Below, in pieces: positions 40,149 through 52,899 of a DNA stretch of 64,000 nt. Both the position numbers and the translations under genes were made by a program. The DNA lies in the NCBI GenBank assembly GCA_963565915.1, contig OY751490.1, forward strand, positions 1,922,001 through 1,986,000. Reading direction: 5' to 3'. Numbering within the stretch: position 1 is the first letter of the stretch; each line of letters opens with the position of its first letter. The notes under the pieces are model-generated. The model was not told the origin of the DNA. It worked only from the letters and a program-made list of their open reading frames with translations, and made no database searches. The DNA comes from Entoloma clypeatum (Eukaryota; Basidiomycota; Agaricomycetes; Agaricales; Entolomataceae).

Positions 40149-40982
40149 TCACGCAGCGCAATCGATCATCTCCCAATCCTCGCCCGGCACGATGACCCAA
40201 GACTTGGTCAATGGGCTGACAGGGCTGGTGGCATCGAGCATGACGACGTCCTGGATGTCGTCCCTCTCGTTCTGGGCGGCGACGATGCGCTCGAGCTCCT
40301 TGGTCGCACTCATGATGGAGAGGGCGAGGCGGGGGCCCATGCGGAGAATCTTTTGGCCCTCGGGGGAGGCCTGCATGCATGTCTTGATCGCTTTGCGATA
40401 AAGGTCTGGCTCGGGTTTCGAGCGTGGGAAGACGGGGCGGCCAGGGCGGGAGAGGCGGGTGGGTGCGAGGGGGGAGGTGTGGCGCGGGGGAGTGTAGACG
40501 GTGGGGGCTGCGGGGAGCGCGGGATGGTGGCGTGATGTTGAAGATGACGCCGTTGATGGTGATGATGATGAGGAGGAGGGTGATGACGGCAGAGGTTGTG
40601 ACTGGATCTGCGGAGGCTGGTGGTGGCGGACGGAGGGGCGGGGGGTGGCGGTGGTGGTGATGATGCGGATGGTGATGGGCTCTACTGAACGGTTGAACAG
40701 GGCTTTGCGGCGATCGCGTTGGTCTTTGTAGTACTGGAGGGTGCGATGGTAGGGGAGGAGGGATGATTGGTCTGTGCTGCCCTTACGGGGTAGCGGAGGG
40801 GGGGTGGATGCGGGGCGGATGTCGGTGAAAGAGATATATGACTCGGTGCGGCGCAGCGTTGAGGAGCCCATCGGAGGTGTCAAGCGAGGGACCTTGGTGG
40901 GGCGGGGGGAGGTTTGGTGGAGAGGAGAGCGTTTGCGGGGGATGAGGGGGAGCTGGATGGGAGTGGCAGCGAGGAGGGACAT
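40149..40982 (-). CDS. Conserved-looking hypothetical protein, mostly disordered
   Basis: 277 aa from the ATG of MSLLAATPIQLPLIPRKR (40982); an in-frame ATG at 41060 is possible but gives an unlikely Cys-rich leader. The N-terminal part is basic and Pro rich (SPLHQTSPRPTKVPRL), then RRTESYISFTDIRP and a helix TLQYYKDQRDRRKALF. A long Ser/Pro/Thr linker leads to a C-terminal domain with PDLYRKAIKTCMQASPEGQK, LRMGPRLALSIMSATKELER and SWVIVPGEDWEMIDC. Similar C-terminal sequence occurs, as far as I recall, in uncharacterised agaricomycete proteins. No enzyme motif. Confidence 0.68.
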   Translation of the reverse strand: MSLLAATPIQLPLIPRKRSPLHQTSPRPTKVPRLTPPMGSSTLRRTESYISFTDIRPASTPPPLPRKGSTDQSSLLPYHRTLQYYKDQRDRRKALFNRSVEPITIRIITTTATPRPSVRHHQPPQIQSQPLPSSPSSSSSSPSTASSSTSRHHPALPAAPTVYTPPRHTSPLAPTRLSRPGRPVFPRSKPEPDLYRKAIKTCMQASPEGQKILRMGPRLALSIMSATKELERIVAAQNERDDIQDVVMLDATSPVSPLTKSWVIVPGEDWEMIDCAA

Positions 40983-41484
40983 ATGAGGGAAGGGGTGAAC
41001 GCAAGCCACCACTCTTTTTGTACACTCCCGACAACAAACAACCCCTCCCTTTCGGAACAACGTGGCCTGAATGTCATGTGAGCTGACTCATCTCGCGACC
41101 CCCCTCCGTGCCATCGGCCAGACGGCTATCCGCTTTAAGCGATCCCGACCGCAACCAACCGCCTCCTTCCAAATGGGGCAACACGACCCGATCTCGAGTC
41201 ATCATGAGAGGAGTGTTTCAAGCCCTCGGTAATGAAAATCGCTTTCGTGCCTTGTGTTCCGGTGTGAATGAAGCTTTGTCCGAGGATACTTACTCTCCTC
41301 ATCATCTGTCAACCTTTTGGTTTCACTCAGACTGCGATATCTAGTCCCTGTCCTCCATTAACTATAATATACAATTACTGTCCCATCCATCCAACAAATT
41401 CCTCGTGTAGCATATATATTGCCGTTCCGGGGAGACAATGGGTAACGCGATCACCATAAGGTCTCCCCTACTTAGAAAGCATCA
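40983..41484. promoter_or_regulatory. Intergenic between hypothetical gene and VPS39 3' end
   Basis: Promoter of the 40149-40982 gene and 3' end of VPS39. No further features recognised. Confidence 0.45.
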
Positions 41485-44400
41485 TCACCGCCTGCTCTCC
41501 TTCAGCTGACGTGAAAACGCCTCGCGGCATTGATAATGGGTAACCTCTCCCCTGCTCACACACTCATGAGTCATCCATACAAAAAAGTACCACACTCCCC
41601 CGCACTCACCTCGGCGCATGCACAGCAATCACACTATTTCCAATTCTCTTATGACACTGCGGACATCTTACACGCCTTCAGAACGATCAAAGTCCAAAGA
41701 GACAAAGAGAACACGCACATCCGACTATCCCCAACCTTCACCCTCCTCCCCTGCAGCACCATCAACCTCCGCGCCACTGCCTCGCTCCGCGCCTTGCTCA
41801 CCTGCCTCACCACCGCCGCATCAAATACCGGCCCCTGCCTCAAGGCCTCCGCCAGGAACCCGCCAACGTCCCGCGCCGTCACAAGCGGTGGCAGCAGCAG
41901 CAGTGTCTCCACGGGGTCCAGGCGCGAGTTGTGCCGCGAAATGAGATTGAGAGCCGGGGAGAGCAGATCCGCCGCCGCCGCGGAAGACGATGTCGGGCGC
42001 AGGTAGAGCCGCAGGAGTGTGAGGAACACGTTGCGCGTCTCGGTGCTGGGTTCGTAGACCCGTTTGCAGTATCTAGCACCGATGTCGTCAATGTGTTCAA
42101 GTTGGAAATCAATCACCTACTCTTCGGCCTTCACGTAGTCCTGCATCCGATATACATAAAGCTCCAGTGCCTGGTCATGTCTTCCCAGTCGTCCCAAGAG
42201 AATCGCGCGTGCCTCGAATAAATCTGCAGGGATTCGCGTTGACAAATCAAAACAACCACCCCGCTCTGGACCATACCTGTTGAAGAAAGAAGGCCATACA
42301 GCCTGTCCACGCTATAGATCCAATTCGAATCAATAAACTCCAACAGCTTGCTGTACACCCCCTGTCCAACCGCTATTCCAACAAAACTTCGTGAGCTCCC
42401 TACATCCCAAGAGATACAAAAAAAATTACCGCCATTCCCGCGGTTCTTCCCTATCAACGTCATGCTCAGATAAAGCTCCGCCAGTCGGTCATGAAACACA
42501 GGAGCGTCTTCGTTCCGTTCCTGAATGATGTACTCTAGGTATCGCGCACAGACCTTCGGGTCTATACCAGCCATGTAATCGCACACTTGTTGGCGTGGCA
42601 GGTCGACATCCTCGGAGGTGAAGATCTACATCCCAGAAATTCAGCTTGTCGCCTCCTGAATCCTGGAGAAAAAAGGCTATAAGCAGGGAAGGCTTACGTC
42701 AAAAGCCATGTTGACATCCGTGTCAAAGATCCAACGCGCAGACGCAAAGATTTGCTCGAGATGTTCAGGTCCTAGCTTTTGCAGATAATGAATTGATGGA
42801 TAGAGCTTATCTTCAAGATCTGTCTCATTCTCCCCGAGACTGGTGGCGAGAAAGCGGTTAATTCCTTTGACAAAAGTAACGAATCAATAGAACTGACTGT
42901 CTGAGCAGCCCCAACGCCTGCGTATGCATCTTCTTGCCATTGTAAAGATCCACAAGCTCCGCAAATTTCTAACCAAGAAGAAAAAGAAAATTCAGCCACA
43001 ACACCACAACCAAAGTCCTGCAAAGTTCAACATACCTTCCTCGCCCTCAAATCCTCCTCCACCTCCGAAACTTCACACCAATTCGGTATCCTACACAGGG
43101 ACCCCAACAGCGACGGCCGTATCACGAGGTACGACTTGTACAGCGCCGTGTCCACGATCTGCGCGCACCGCAGAAGCTGCTCCGGCGTCAACGCCGACAG
43201 CGGCGCATTCGGGAGTGCAAATAGCTCCTCCACGGGCGTCTCCGACAGTGGCACAATCTTGTGCGACTGGTTCTGCGGCGTGATGCGCACGGACTCGAGC
43301 GCGGCGCCGAGCTTGGGGCGCCGGTCGGAGAGGTAGCGCACGAGCGTTTCTACGGACTTGTTCTGGTCTGAGCGAGTGAATGAGTAGAGGTGGTGTGAAG
43401 AAGAAGAGGGTGAAACAAAACTGACCGGGGACACCCCGTTTGGACTTGGGATTGGCTGGTGCCGACGCTTCTTCCTTGAGAAGTTTGATGGAGCCGACAC
43501 CCGTTCCCTGCACCGACTCAACCGACGTGCTCTCCCCACCCCATTTACCCTTCTCCCGATCATGATCCTGCTCATCCGAGCTCAACGAAGGCAAACCACT
43601 CTCCACTGTCGGAGACGCCGGTCCACCGAAAAGGGGAATCCATTTATCGTTTGAAACGGCCAGGCGACCGGCAACAGTTTCTGGGTACAGCGCAACGACC
43701 TTGGCCGGGTTGAGGTCAAATTCGATGAATGTGTCCATGGCAGAGTCGAACTTGGAGTCGCGGAACTCTGACACGGCATTTAGGATGCGGATTTGGGTAC
43801 GTCTCGTTTCCTAGGAAAATGAGTTTGCATAAACGATACTTGTAGTAGTAGCTCAAACATAAGGATACCTTGTCCACCAGGACAGCTTCCTCGATAGCAT
43901 CAAGAAGCGCAAGCGCATCGGAATACTGGCCGGCCCGCACGAGCTCATCAATTTGTTCGGCCCAAGGCTTCATGGCACATTGCCATATCGTGCTGCCCTC
44001 ACCCGCCGCAGCCGTTTTGTCGGTGGGTGTGGTCACGAAAAACAGAGGCGACTTGCTGGCTGACGAGGTCAAGAGGCGGATAGTTGCATTAGGTGTGGTG
44101 GTCGTAGTACCAGTCGTCAGAGAAGGAGTAGATTCAGGTGGGTTGAATGGGAAAGGGATGTGTTGTGTTGGAAGGAGAGAGATGGCAGAGCGGATTTGTA
44201 CAACTGTTGTAGGAATGAGAGTTGCTGGGACTTGGGCGGAGCTTCCGGGGCCCGGTGGTTCAGTAACGGAACCCGGGGGTAGGATTGCCAAGATATAGGG
44301 CTTGATGAATGCTAAATACCTTTATTGTCAATCCTTCAACAAGGAAGTATACAGATGCGTACCCAATTCTTCCGGCGGTGCAGACCATTCTATCGTCGTA

Positions 44401-45482
44401 CTCCTTGCTACTTTGGCATCCACACCGACCACGATTCCCTCGGCTACGAAACATTTTCAGAAAATTTTCTCGAACGAAAACGGATTGATGACCTACTGTC
44501 TTTGGAAATGAGAGCTTCTTCTTCGCTGATCTTTACCGCAGCTGATTTTGGCTTTGTCCCAAGGCCCAGCGTCATATATCCTGTCAGGCCAGTAAGGGCA
44601 CCCATCGCAGCGGCACTAGTCGAAGTCGTGACCGGAAGGGGTGTGGTAATCTCCGTCGCCGTCATCGTAGGGACAGTGAAAATAGCATATTCCGTAGGTG
44701 AGTATGCAAAGCATGCTGTATCTTGATTTATGAACGAAATGATACGCGCCGAATGTGGTAATGGGGCTTCCTGTGATATCATAGGTAAGGATTGTCGCGT
44801 ACATTAGTTGATTGCTGATGTACGGTACCTTGGACCCCTGGGGTTCACCATCTCTCCACGAATATATGACGACCTTGCGTCTGCAGCCTATCATCAATCG
44901 AGTCAACAATGTTGGAATCGGTTTTGGTCTTGTGAACTCTTCTCCCGAGGAATACTGGGGTTTATCCAAGACTAATTCCTGTACCGACGTATTGACGGCG
45001 AAAGAGAATGCAGCCTTAGCTTTGACCAAAGGAGTTGGTGGGGACAATGTCGGAAGAGGAAACAAGGTGATGGTGGCCTCTTTTAATCTGAAGCATTTAT
45101 GAGGTGTTCAAGGGAGACATGAGCTAGACTGACCAGAAAGCACCACCAGAGAATTGACATCCTTTATGAATCCCAGCTGTTCGATTGACCGCCTCACTAG
45201 AGCCTTCTTCACTTCTACCAACGAAAAGGCGTTCTCATCTTTGCACATATGGCTTGAGCTGACCATATATTATCTTTGACATAAGTCGACCCACCTGCGG
45301 GGTCATTGATACTGTATATATGTAGGTTCCCGGTGGATGTTCCGACGTATATGCGATCTCCTTCAAAAGAGCTAAGAGGTGAAACTCAGTTCTATAGTTG
45401 TTGCCTCACCTTGAACAGTCAAAGAATCAATCTTCTCCTTTATACCAGAGATTGCAGGGGTCGGGTATAGAAAAGGCGGCAT
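41485..45482 (-). CDS. VPS39: VPS39/VAM6-like vacuolar tethering protein (CNH, CLH, zinc end)
   Basis: A 17-exon model, 1031 aa, every phase consistent: 45482-45410, 45360-45295, 45238-45134, 45079-44829, 44770-44497, 44443-44363, 44311-43869, 43810-43426, 43367-43036, 42968-42898, 42839-42698, 42625-42430, 42372-42277, 42223-42121, 42072-41719, 41666-41610, 41551-41485. Start MPPFLYPTPAISGIKEKIDS. N-terminal CNH domain (GDRIYVGTSTGNLHIYS, LPHSARIISFINQDTACFAY). The middle Vps39-type region has VDTALYKSYLVIRPSL and LYNGKKMHTQALGLLR. The C-terminus reads CPQCHKRIGNS then HYQCRE, a RING-like zinc end. VPS39 is a HOPS subunit linking Rab7/Ypt7 to vacuole fusion; the CORVET relative VPS3/TGFBRAP1 is the alternative. 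Confidence 0.9.
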
Positions 45483-45773
45483 TGAGTCTGGGCAAACTGC
45501 AAGAAACCAGTTCCTGGACACACGGCGTGATGGCTGCGTTGTAAAGGGCCTTTTGTCTTCCGGATTCGTTTATAACTGAAAGATGGTGGTCATTGAGAGT
45601 GGTCAGGGGCGTCACAGTGGACGGAACTAAAGCAACCCCGAGTCGGTTTTCAACGGTTTCGACATTCAACTCCTTGTACTACATAAGTATCTCTTCCCTG
45701 TACATATTACACCCATATTTTTTGACCCTCCACGTTGTTGTGTATGCTATCATCCGCCGACACGACCTGATGC
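45483..45773. promoter_or_regulatory. Divergent promoter region, VPS39 and kinase
   Basis: 291 bp between head-to-head start codons. T-rich on the kinase side; no clear TATA box. Confidence 0.5.
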
Positions 45774-48462
45774 ATGTCTCTCTCATGGTTTCAACGCAAA
45801 AAACGGTTGGCATCGCTTCTCAAGAGTCAGGGAGACGAAGATGCGGACGGGTTGGCTCTCGATCGTATCCTGCATGGTCAGAATGTGATCGGAAAAACTT
45901 GTGAGTACTTGTGAAATCTGAACGGGACGCGCCTGCTCATCTCAAACGACAGCAAAGACCACAGAGATCGATGCTCTACGCTTCCAAGATAAAGATTTAG
46001 CAGCCATCGGGACCCTTGAATATGGACAGTTTGGTGTCGTACGTCTGCTGTACGCAACCTCCTCATACAATCTAGCTATGACACCCATCCTGACAGATAT
46101 ACGTCGTGACATGCCGCCTCGATGGACGCGTCTATGTGCGCAAATCTATAGAGAAACGGTTTGCGCTACGGAACCGTGATGTTCGCAATCCACCTGTTCG
46201 CATTCGGCCTCGACTTGATACTTCATATATCTAGCAATGTTTTCCGCAATTCGAACGCGACATCCTGCTTCGGGCAACTAAGACCGGATCGTCATGGGCT
46301 CCGCACTTGCTGTGTGCGTTCCAGACACCGACTCATCTCGACCTTGTGATGCATTATGCGGAGGGCGGTAACTTGTGGGATGTCCTGGAATCTAGTCCAC
46401 ACAACGGCAAAGTCTTGGAATGCGATCTCAGATGGTGGACCCCTCAGATCGTCTCTGCGATTCAGTGGTGTCATTCTCAAGGGTTTGTTCATCGGTATGA
46501 AAATTCTTTAACTGAAGGACTTCTGTCGCTCACCATTGCATAGCGATATCAAGCCCCACAATTTCGTTCTCACCCCAACTGCTCATGTTCTTCTAATCGA
46601 TTTCGGCTCCGCCGCTCCTTTGCTCCCTCCTAACCCCGACGGGACCCAATTTTTGCCCAAGCGGTATTGTCTGATCCCCTGTGGAACGTGTGACTATATT
46701 TCCCCCGAAATCTTAAGAGCGCACGAAGAAGCCCTGGTGGCCCTGGAAATGGAAAGTGATGACGACGGCGACGACGACTTGCCTCCTCCTAGGGAAGCTG
46801 ATGAGCACGGTTATGGCCGCGAAACAGACTGGTGGAGTCTTGGGGCTATGCTATACGAGATGGCATATGGATTTGCACCTTTTTTCGCAAAGGATATTCG
46901 ACAGACTTATCTGCGAATCATGGATCATGAAGTATGGCTTTACAACAGTTTGGAGAGACAATACTAACCGGCAATCACCAGAAAAGCCTGCGTTTTGATC
47001 TCAAGGCTGCATTATCTGCAGAATACCGGGACTTTCTTGGCTTGTAAATGCACTCTTTTCACCTTCATTCTCCCTGTACTTATGACGTCCTGATAGGTTA
47101 TTAACCAAACCTGAAAGGCGTCTCGGACGACGACACATCCAGGAAATTACTAACCACGCTCTGTTCGAAGATGTAAATTGGAACACACTCACGACTCGTA
47201 AATCTTCATTTACTTTGCTTTCTCGCGCATATACTCAGGTGGTAGCTCCAGAAACCGCACCTTCCGACCTCCATCTACCGTCATTTACATACGCAGAGCC
47301 TGCAAACCTTACTCCTGTCCCTTCACTCGGCGAAGATATCCACTCACAGGGTTTTAATTTCTCCGCACTCTTCCAATCGACAGTTGCGTCATCGTCCCCC
47401 GGTCTATCCGTGCTTCTTTCCAGATCCTCCCACCCTCCACGTGCCCCAGAAGATGACACCACCGCGTCCTTTATCGGGTTTTCCTGGGGCCCCAAGCTAA
47501 ATGCGTTCCCCATTCATGACCGCCACGAACCCAGTGATTCCCCTCCAGATACCATTAACACACCCCGTCCTGTGAGGTTCCCTGCCACATATATCACCCC
47601 CAACGCAAATTTTATCACACCTCGCTGGTCCCCTATCCAAACGGACCCCATCGCCAACCGATATACCACCCCCCTGCGTCCGACCACCCTTACTCCGTTT
47701 CAGACTCTTCAGCGTACAGGCACCACCCGTCCTCCGACCCTACGACGCAATGTATCCGACCGCGAGGCTATGAAACAGCTCGTCAACTGCGTCGGGATGA
47801 GTGCGCGCAAGAAGGTGCTCGAGAGCGGCCGGAAACCGCGCATACTCACGTCCTTCAGCCTTTCCGGGTCTCTTAAGAAGGACCTGAATTTTGTCATCCC
47901 ACTGCCGGACTACAGCAATGCCAGCAACAGCAACAGCAACAGCAGCCGGGACACCGGGACACTCAAGCAACCGACCTCAACGCTCCTTTCAGGTAGGCCG
48001 AAACCGATCCTCATCATTCGTGGTGACGTCCAGAACGGGGCGTTTTCAAGCTCGGAAGACACTACCGACTCTGAAGGCCCGCCCAGCCCCAGCCCCACTC
48101 CGCGTCCGGGCTCCTCGATGTCCATCTTGTCGACGCGGCGTGCAGGAACGCCGACTGTGGGCTCGATGAGGATGGTGTCGGGCGGGATGACCATGACGTC
48201 CGGGATGAGCACGATGCTGCTCGGTGTGCCACGGAGCGCGAGTGTGCGATCCATGCGGTCGAGCTCGTTAAGTTTCAGTCGGTCTTTCGGAGAGGGGGTC
48301 ACGGAGATGTCGTCAGCCTTACTGCCTGATTGGAACAGTGATCCTGGTAAGACGAAGAGTAACCCAAGGATTGAAGAGATGGAAAGAAGGTTAGAAAGGT
48401 TGGTGGAAGATGTGAAGAGTCTGGAAGGGAAGTTGGGAAGGTTCAAGCAATGGGTAAAGTGA
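45774..48462 (+). CDS. AGC-type (DMPK-like) serine/threonine protein kinase
   Basis: Seven exons: 45774-45900, 45953-46038, 46097-46180, 46235-46494, 46544-46931, 46982-47043, 47097-48462; 790 aa, phases consistent. Start MSLSWFQRKKRLAS. The kinase domain has a G-loop-like GTLEYGQFGVIYVV, a Lys in VYVRKSIEKRFALRN, FVHRDIKPHNFVL, LIDFGSAAPL, the activation-end CGTCDYISPEIL, then an acidic insert (EMESDDDGDDD) before ETDWWSLGAMLYEM. The APE motif is SPE. TKPERRLGRRHIQEITNH closes the domain. A long Ser/Pro/Thr tail follows, and a coiled coil (IEEMERRLERLVEDVKSLEG) ends it. GTCDYISPE and the coiled coil suggest the DMPK/ROCK/citron branch. Substrates unknown; a role in polarity or cytokinesis would be an inference. 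Confidence 0.88.
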
Positions 48463-48681
48463 TGATATCTCTTTTGTATTTTGCAAGTCTGTTTACCCTC
48501 GCATTCCTCTCTCTTGTATCGTTATTACATCTCATCGACGTTTTGGGTGTTAGCTCGTGTTTCTTTAGTATTATTGGTTTTGGGGTGTCAATGTACCTCT
48601 TTTACAACATCTATGTATAGTGTACTTTTTCCTAATATAAATACAACATAGATACAACACCAGATTAACAAATCTAAAATT

Positions 48682-51600
48682 CTATAGATATGCACGTCGT
48701 TTGACTCCTCGAACTGCCTCCTTCACAATACACAGCCAGCCCTGAACTTTGTCCATCTCATCCCACGAGCCACTTACTCCAGCCTCGATTTTGCGCAACA
48801 ACAAGCGGCGGATGGCGCGCGTATCGTCATCGTCGTTCTCCATCAAAGTCGGTGCAATCGAAGAATGTGACGAATAGACGGAAGCAAGCGAGGCAACACT
48901 CGCTTTGGACGACAGAAGAAGTCCATACCCCAAAAATCCCGGGGACCCCAGAGGGAGAGGTTCGTCTCGAGTGCGATCGGTCGGTGGGGTCCGCAAGGTG
49001 GCAAGGCTTGCTTCTCGTTTCTGCATCGTTTTCAGTCAATCAGGACCCGAATAGACAAGGAAAAAAATGGACATGCCTTGATAGCCCGTTTTATGACACG
49101 TTCGGCCCGTGAGATGGATTGATTGGCAAGATTAAGGAACCGTTCAGCCTGCCATAACCGAACATTCAGGATCAGTGAAACATATTCTCACCGGCAGTAC
49201 ATTGCAGGAAGAGGTAACTCACCGAATCAAGGCATTCATCAATATTATGAAGGTCCCGTTTGGACAGGTTGAGGATGACGTTCGCTGTCCGAAGCGCATC
49301 CTCTATCCTTGCATCAGATGTGACGTCCTCATTCTCCTCCTCGTCATTCACCAGCCCTGTTAGATCTTCAACTGATTTCACTTGATGTCCCACCGTAGAA
49401 CTTTCCTCTTCAAGGTCGTAGACAATCTCCAGCTTGGTGGCAGGTCGATCATGTGTGATAATCCGTTTGAGCCACGCTTTGAGTTTCGAGGTCGCAAAAG
49501 TAGACACGGAAGCTTTCTCAATTTTCTTTTCGGCGGCATCCAGTTCGCGTTCCAATTTCTTGTGCTTTTTCATCAGTTGTTTGAGCTTGACATCCATCCC
49601 GGGACTTGCAAAATCGTTCCAATCAGCGTCAGCTGCTGCCATTTTCTGTCGATGAGTGGCCAGATCTCGTTCTACCTCAGCAAGGTTGGAAATGCAGGTG
49701 TCATAAACCGAGGAATCAGCAGTACGTGCAATGAGCCCGTCCATCCATGTTACAGGTCGGCTGGACGGGGAGTGCGATCGACTGGGAATCAGGATGGTTT
49801 GAGTCGCAACAGAAACATGGGCATCATCGACATGAGCAGACTTTGCGATGGAGGAGGTCGATGTGTTCCTACTTGACCGGTTCAAGACGGTGATTTGTGA
49901 GTCCTCTGAGCCCCTCTTCCTCCTCTGACAAGCATCGAAGCCACGCTCTCCTAATTTTTCAACGGCAGCGGACGTCACTCTGTTTAACAGAGTACGTGTT
50001 TTACCAGCAGTATTGCGCAGGTCGTCGAGTGCTCGATTGGCTTCCTGCACCCGTCGTCGGGATTGGCTGATAATACCATGGGTGAGCTGAGATGCTTCCG
50101 CAATAACACTGGTGAATCGCGCGATGGAATCGGGATCGTTGTCGGTACAATTCAAAGTGGAACGAAGGATGAAGAGAAGCCGTTGGATTGATTCCTGGAG
50201 GTCCAAGTCCAGAAGGGAACATAGCGATGAGGAGTCGTCATTGACAGTAGGCGTCCAGTCCGATAGAGAGACGAGTGAAGAAAAAGACCTGATGGCGCGG
50301 ATAGTCGGTGTTGCGGACAGGGAGGACACGGAGCGCTGCTTTTCTACATTCTCGCCAAAAGCGACACGGAATTCGGGCTTGGCAACCTCCAGAGCGGTCA
50401 ACCTTTGTATAAAAATATGTTGGAAAGTGTAGACAGGATTGTATCATGAGAACATACCCTCTCGAGTTTCGCAACTCGCGGATTGAACCAGTGGTGTCAA
50501 ACTCAAGGAAGAGTGCCAGTAGGTCGATGCAGTTCCCGTGCTCAGCGGCGAGATGAATACAAGTTTCGTCGTTTTTATCTCTGGCGGATAGAGGCGCACG
50601 GAGATCACGGATGAGGTGTACAGTGAATTGATACAGGGTTTCAGCGCATTCTGGCTCATCAAGAGGCAAGCGTGCAGATTTTGTAAGAACATGTAGAGGT
50701 GTGAAGTGTTCATGTGTTGTAAAAAGTGCGACTTCAGCGCCAGCACAGTACAGGGCATCCAAGACATCAATACAGGGTAGGGGTACAGAGACACAATAGT
50801 GGATAGGACTCCATCCAAGGGAGTCTCGCCGATTTACAAGGACGGGAGCGGACATGGGATACAACGCAGAAGGAGATGATGCCGGGATAGCGGGAGAAAA
50901 CAGTAACGAGCGCAGAAATGCCAAGTCGGAGGATGCGATCGAAGAAACGAGTGCGTTCGTTAATCTGGATATTGCATGGGTCTCGAAGATAGAGAGGGGG
51001 GGAGACTGGAGGCTATCGGACGGCATTGCATCATGTGCGAGGTCCAAGAGCTCGTCAGATCCCGAGATGAGTTTATTTCGATCCGCGGACTAATGAAACA
51101 TTAGGGTCCTTATAACCAAGGAAAATGCAGTCGACATACCTGACTTTCTCGCCATCGGTGACGACGGAGAATCGATTCACATAGCCAGAGAATTTGGGGA
51201 TGGTCAAGGGAGAATTGTATAGATGAACGATGATTACGGTCGCGGAAATCAGGTCGGGCGCCATGGGATAACTGCCGGATGAAACCTTAACTTTCCGGAC
51301 GCGTCATACAGGAAAAAAATCAGACGTACCAGAAGCTGAACGACGTTGAGGCCTCCGTCACGAGCAGCATCTGATGGAAGTAAGTCAATACACCGGGTAG
51401 ATGCCAAAAGTGACGCGTCTTACACATGAGGGCAGTTGCCCCGTGGGTATCCATCGCGTCAACAGAAACCGCGTCAGCACTACCTTCCAGAAGTAACCCG
51501 ACAGCTTCGTGCATATTGAGCCAAGCGGCCATGCCGAGAGGAATGACACCATTAGTCGAGTTCTGGGGTGCGTTCAGAGTAAAAAGGGTGATGTGCGGAT

Positions 51601-51882
51601 GGCTGAGGAGCAATCGGATGGCGTTCAGTCGTTTTGGGGTCATGAACGACGCGTCAGACGCGTCGACATTTTGCCAACTAATGCAGAGAAGTGAATTGAG
51701 GACGAATGAATGAAAAGGTTTCACACGTACTGTTCTCCAGCAACCGCGCACATGAGCGCCGTCCTGCCTGTGTTGTCCAACGCGTTTACATCGGCGCCGT
51801 CTTGAATAGCGCGATAAACACTGTCGTCGTCGCCGGCCCCGGCGGCTCGATGCAAATCGGAGTGGTATGGGAGGTAATTCAT
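48682..51882 (-). CDS. Ankyrin-repeat protein with C-terminal coiled coil
   Basis: Start MNYLPYHSDLHRAAGAGDDD at 51882. At least seven or eight exons. Ankyrin repeats: ADVNALDNTGRTALMCAVAG, NGVIPLGMAAWLNMHEAVGLL, DTHGATALMYAARDGG, LGWSPIHYCVSVPLPCIDVL, FTPLHVLTKSARLP, DETCIHLAAEHGNCIDLLAL, RGLTALEVAKPEFR. After about residue 480 a Ser-rich linker leads to coiled coils (KKHKKLERELDAAEKKIEKA and neighbours) and a basic C-terminus. Resolved 3' exons are 50403-49223, 49148-49077 and 49020-48682; the last intron starts GCATGT (GC-AG). The GTGAGT donor at 49222 is needed to keep frame into AERFLNLANQSI. The phase at one upstream junction near 51090-51130 could not be settled. No catalytic domain; probably a scaffold. 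Function unknown. Confidence 0.82.
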
Positions 51883-52899
51883 TGCGATAGGGCAGCGTAA
51901 TTTTTCGTCAAGTGAAGAGCAAGGCAGAGAAAGCAAGGGGGATACCAGATACCGAATGCGAAAAAAGCGGAGGGGGGGGAAATAGGACAAACTTTTTGGA
52001 GGGTTGTCGGGTGAAGGTGAAGTCTGGTCGGTGAGGGCGGTAAGATGGAATAAGTAGGAAAACCGGGCACAATCAGGAAGCATGTCGACGGGTCGGTCCA
52101 TGCAACGAGGCCGATTGTTTAATGCGAACCTATCAAAAGAAAATTTCTGGGACCCTGAGCATGGACATTGGGATTGTTCCAATTAAGCGAACTTTATACA
52201 GACAGTGGCGCCCTCCTAGTACGACCTCGGCCTTCGATGCATTGTTCTACTCAGTCGAACATGTTCCACGGTGAGTGACCGTAGATGGTAGCCCAGTAAT
52301 AGCGGCGTCTCTACGTCGAGTTCAACTCCAACCACTACAAGTCCCGGGGGCCTCGAGGCACGGATTTGGAGAGAAAACATACAAAAGCAGCAAGTCCAAG
52401 GGAGCTGATCTATCCTCCAGACAGGATTCCCGTTGACGCCGTAAATAGCAGTGCACGCAATATATCGTCGATACTGAGGCTCTTCGGTTCCAACATGTAT
52501 ATAGTGCGCGTCTCCTACCCTGGATGCGCATTGCCTCCGCATTGGCCCACATTTACATACCCTCAGCCTCGTCAAAAATAAACCTTATCCTTACCGGAGC
52601 CAATCACGATTCAAACGGACTTGGCGATGAGTATGTAGTCGTCTACAAAACCTCCAAGTCTATCAATGATTGTATTGTATGGATAATGAGATTTTACATT
52701 GAGTGTTGATGGATTGAACGTCAACGAATTGGATGAAATTGAGAGGAGTGATAAGATAGCAAATGTTGATATGTAAAACCATTGTGTTATAAAAGCATTG
52801 TGCGGGGGTGACTTTGGTCCAGAGGAGAGACGGAATAGAGAGATGATAACCGAGCAGGTGACAAAACAATCGCTACATCCGACCCGCTGACAACACAGC
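51883..52899. other. Intergenic, promoter of ankyrin gene and 3' end of MEX67
   Basis: No gene recognised. ORFs on both strands around 52216-52580 (119 and 71 codons) lack protein-like composition or a promoter. Confidence 0.5.

Noticed and set aside
52216..52575. 119-codon minus-strand ORF between the ankyrin gene and MEX67
   Set aside because: No domain, unusual Cys/Arg composition, and a competing plus-strand ORF in the same place.
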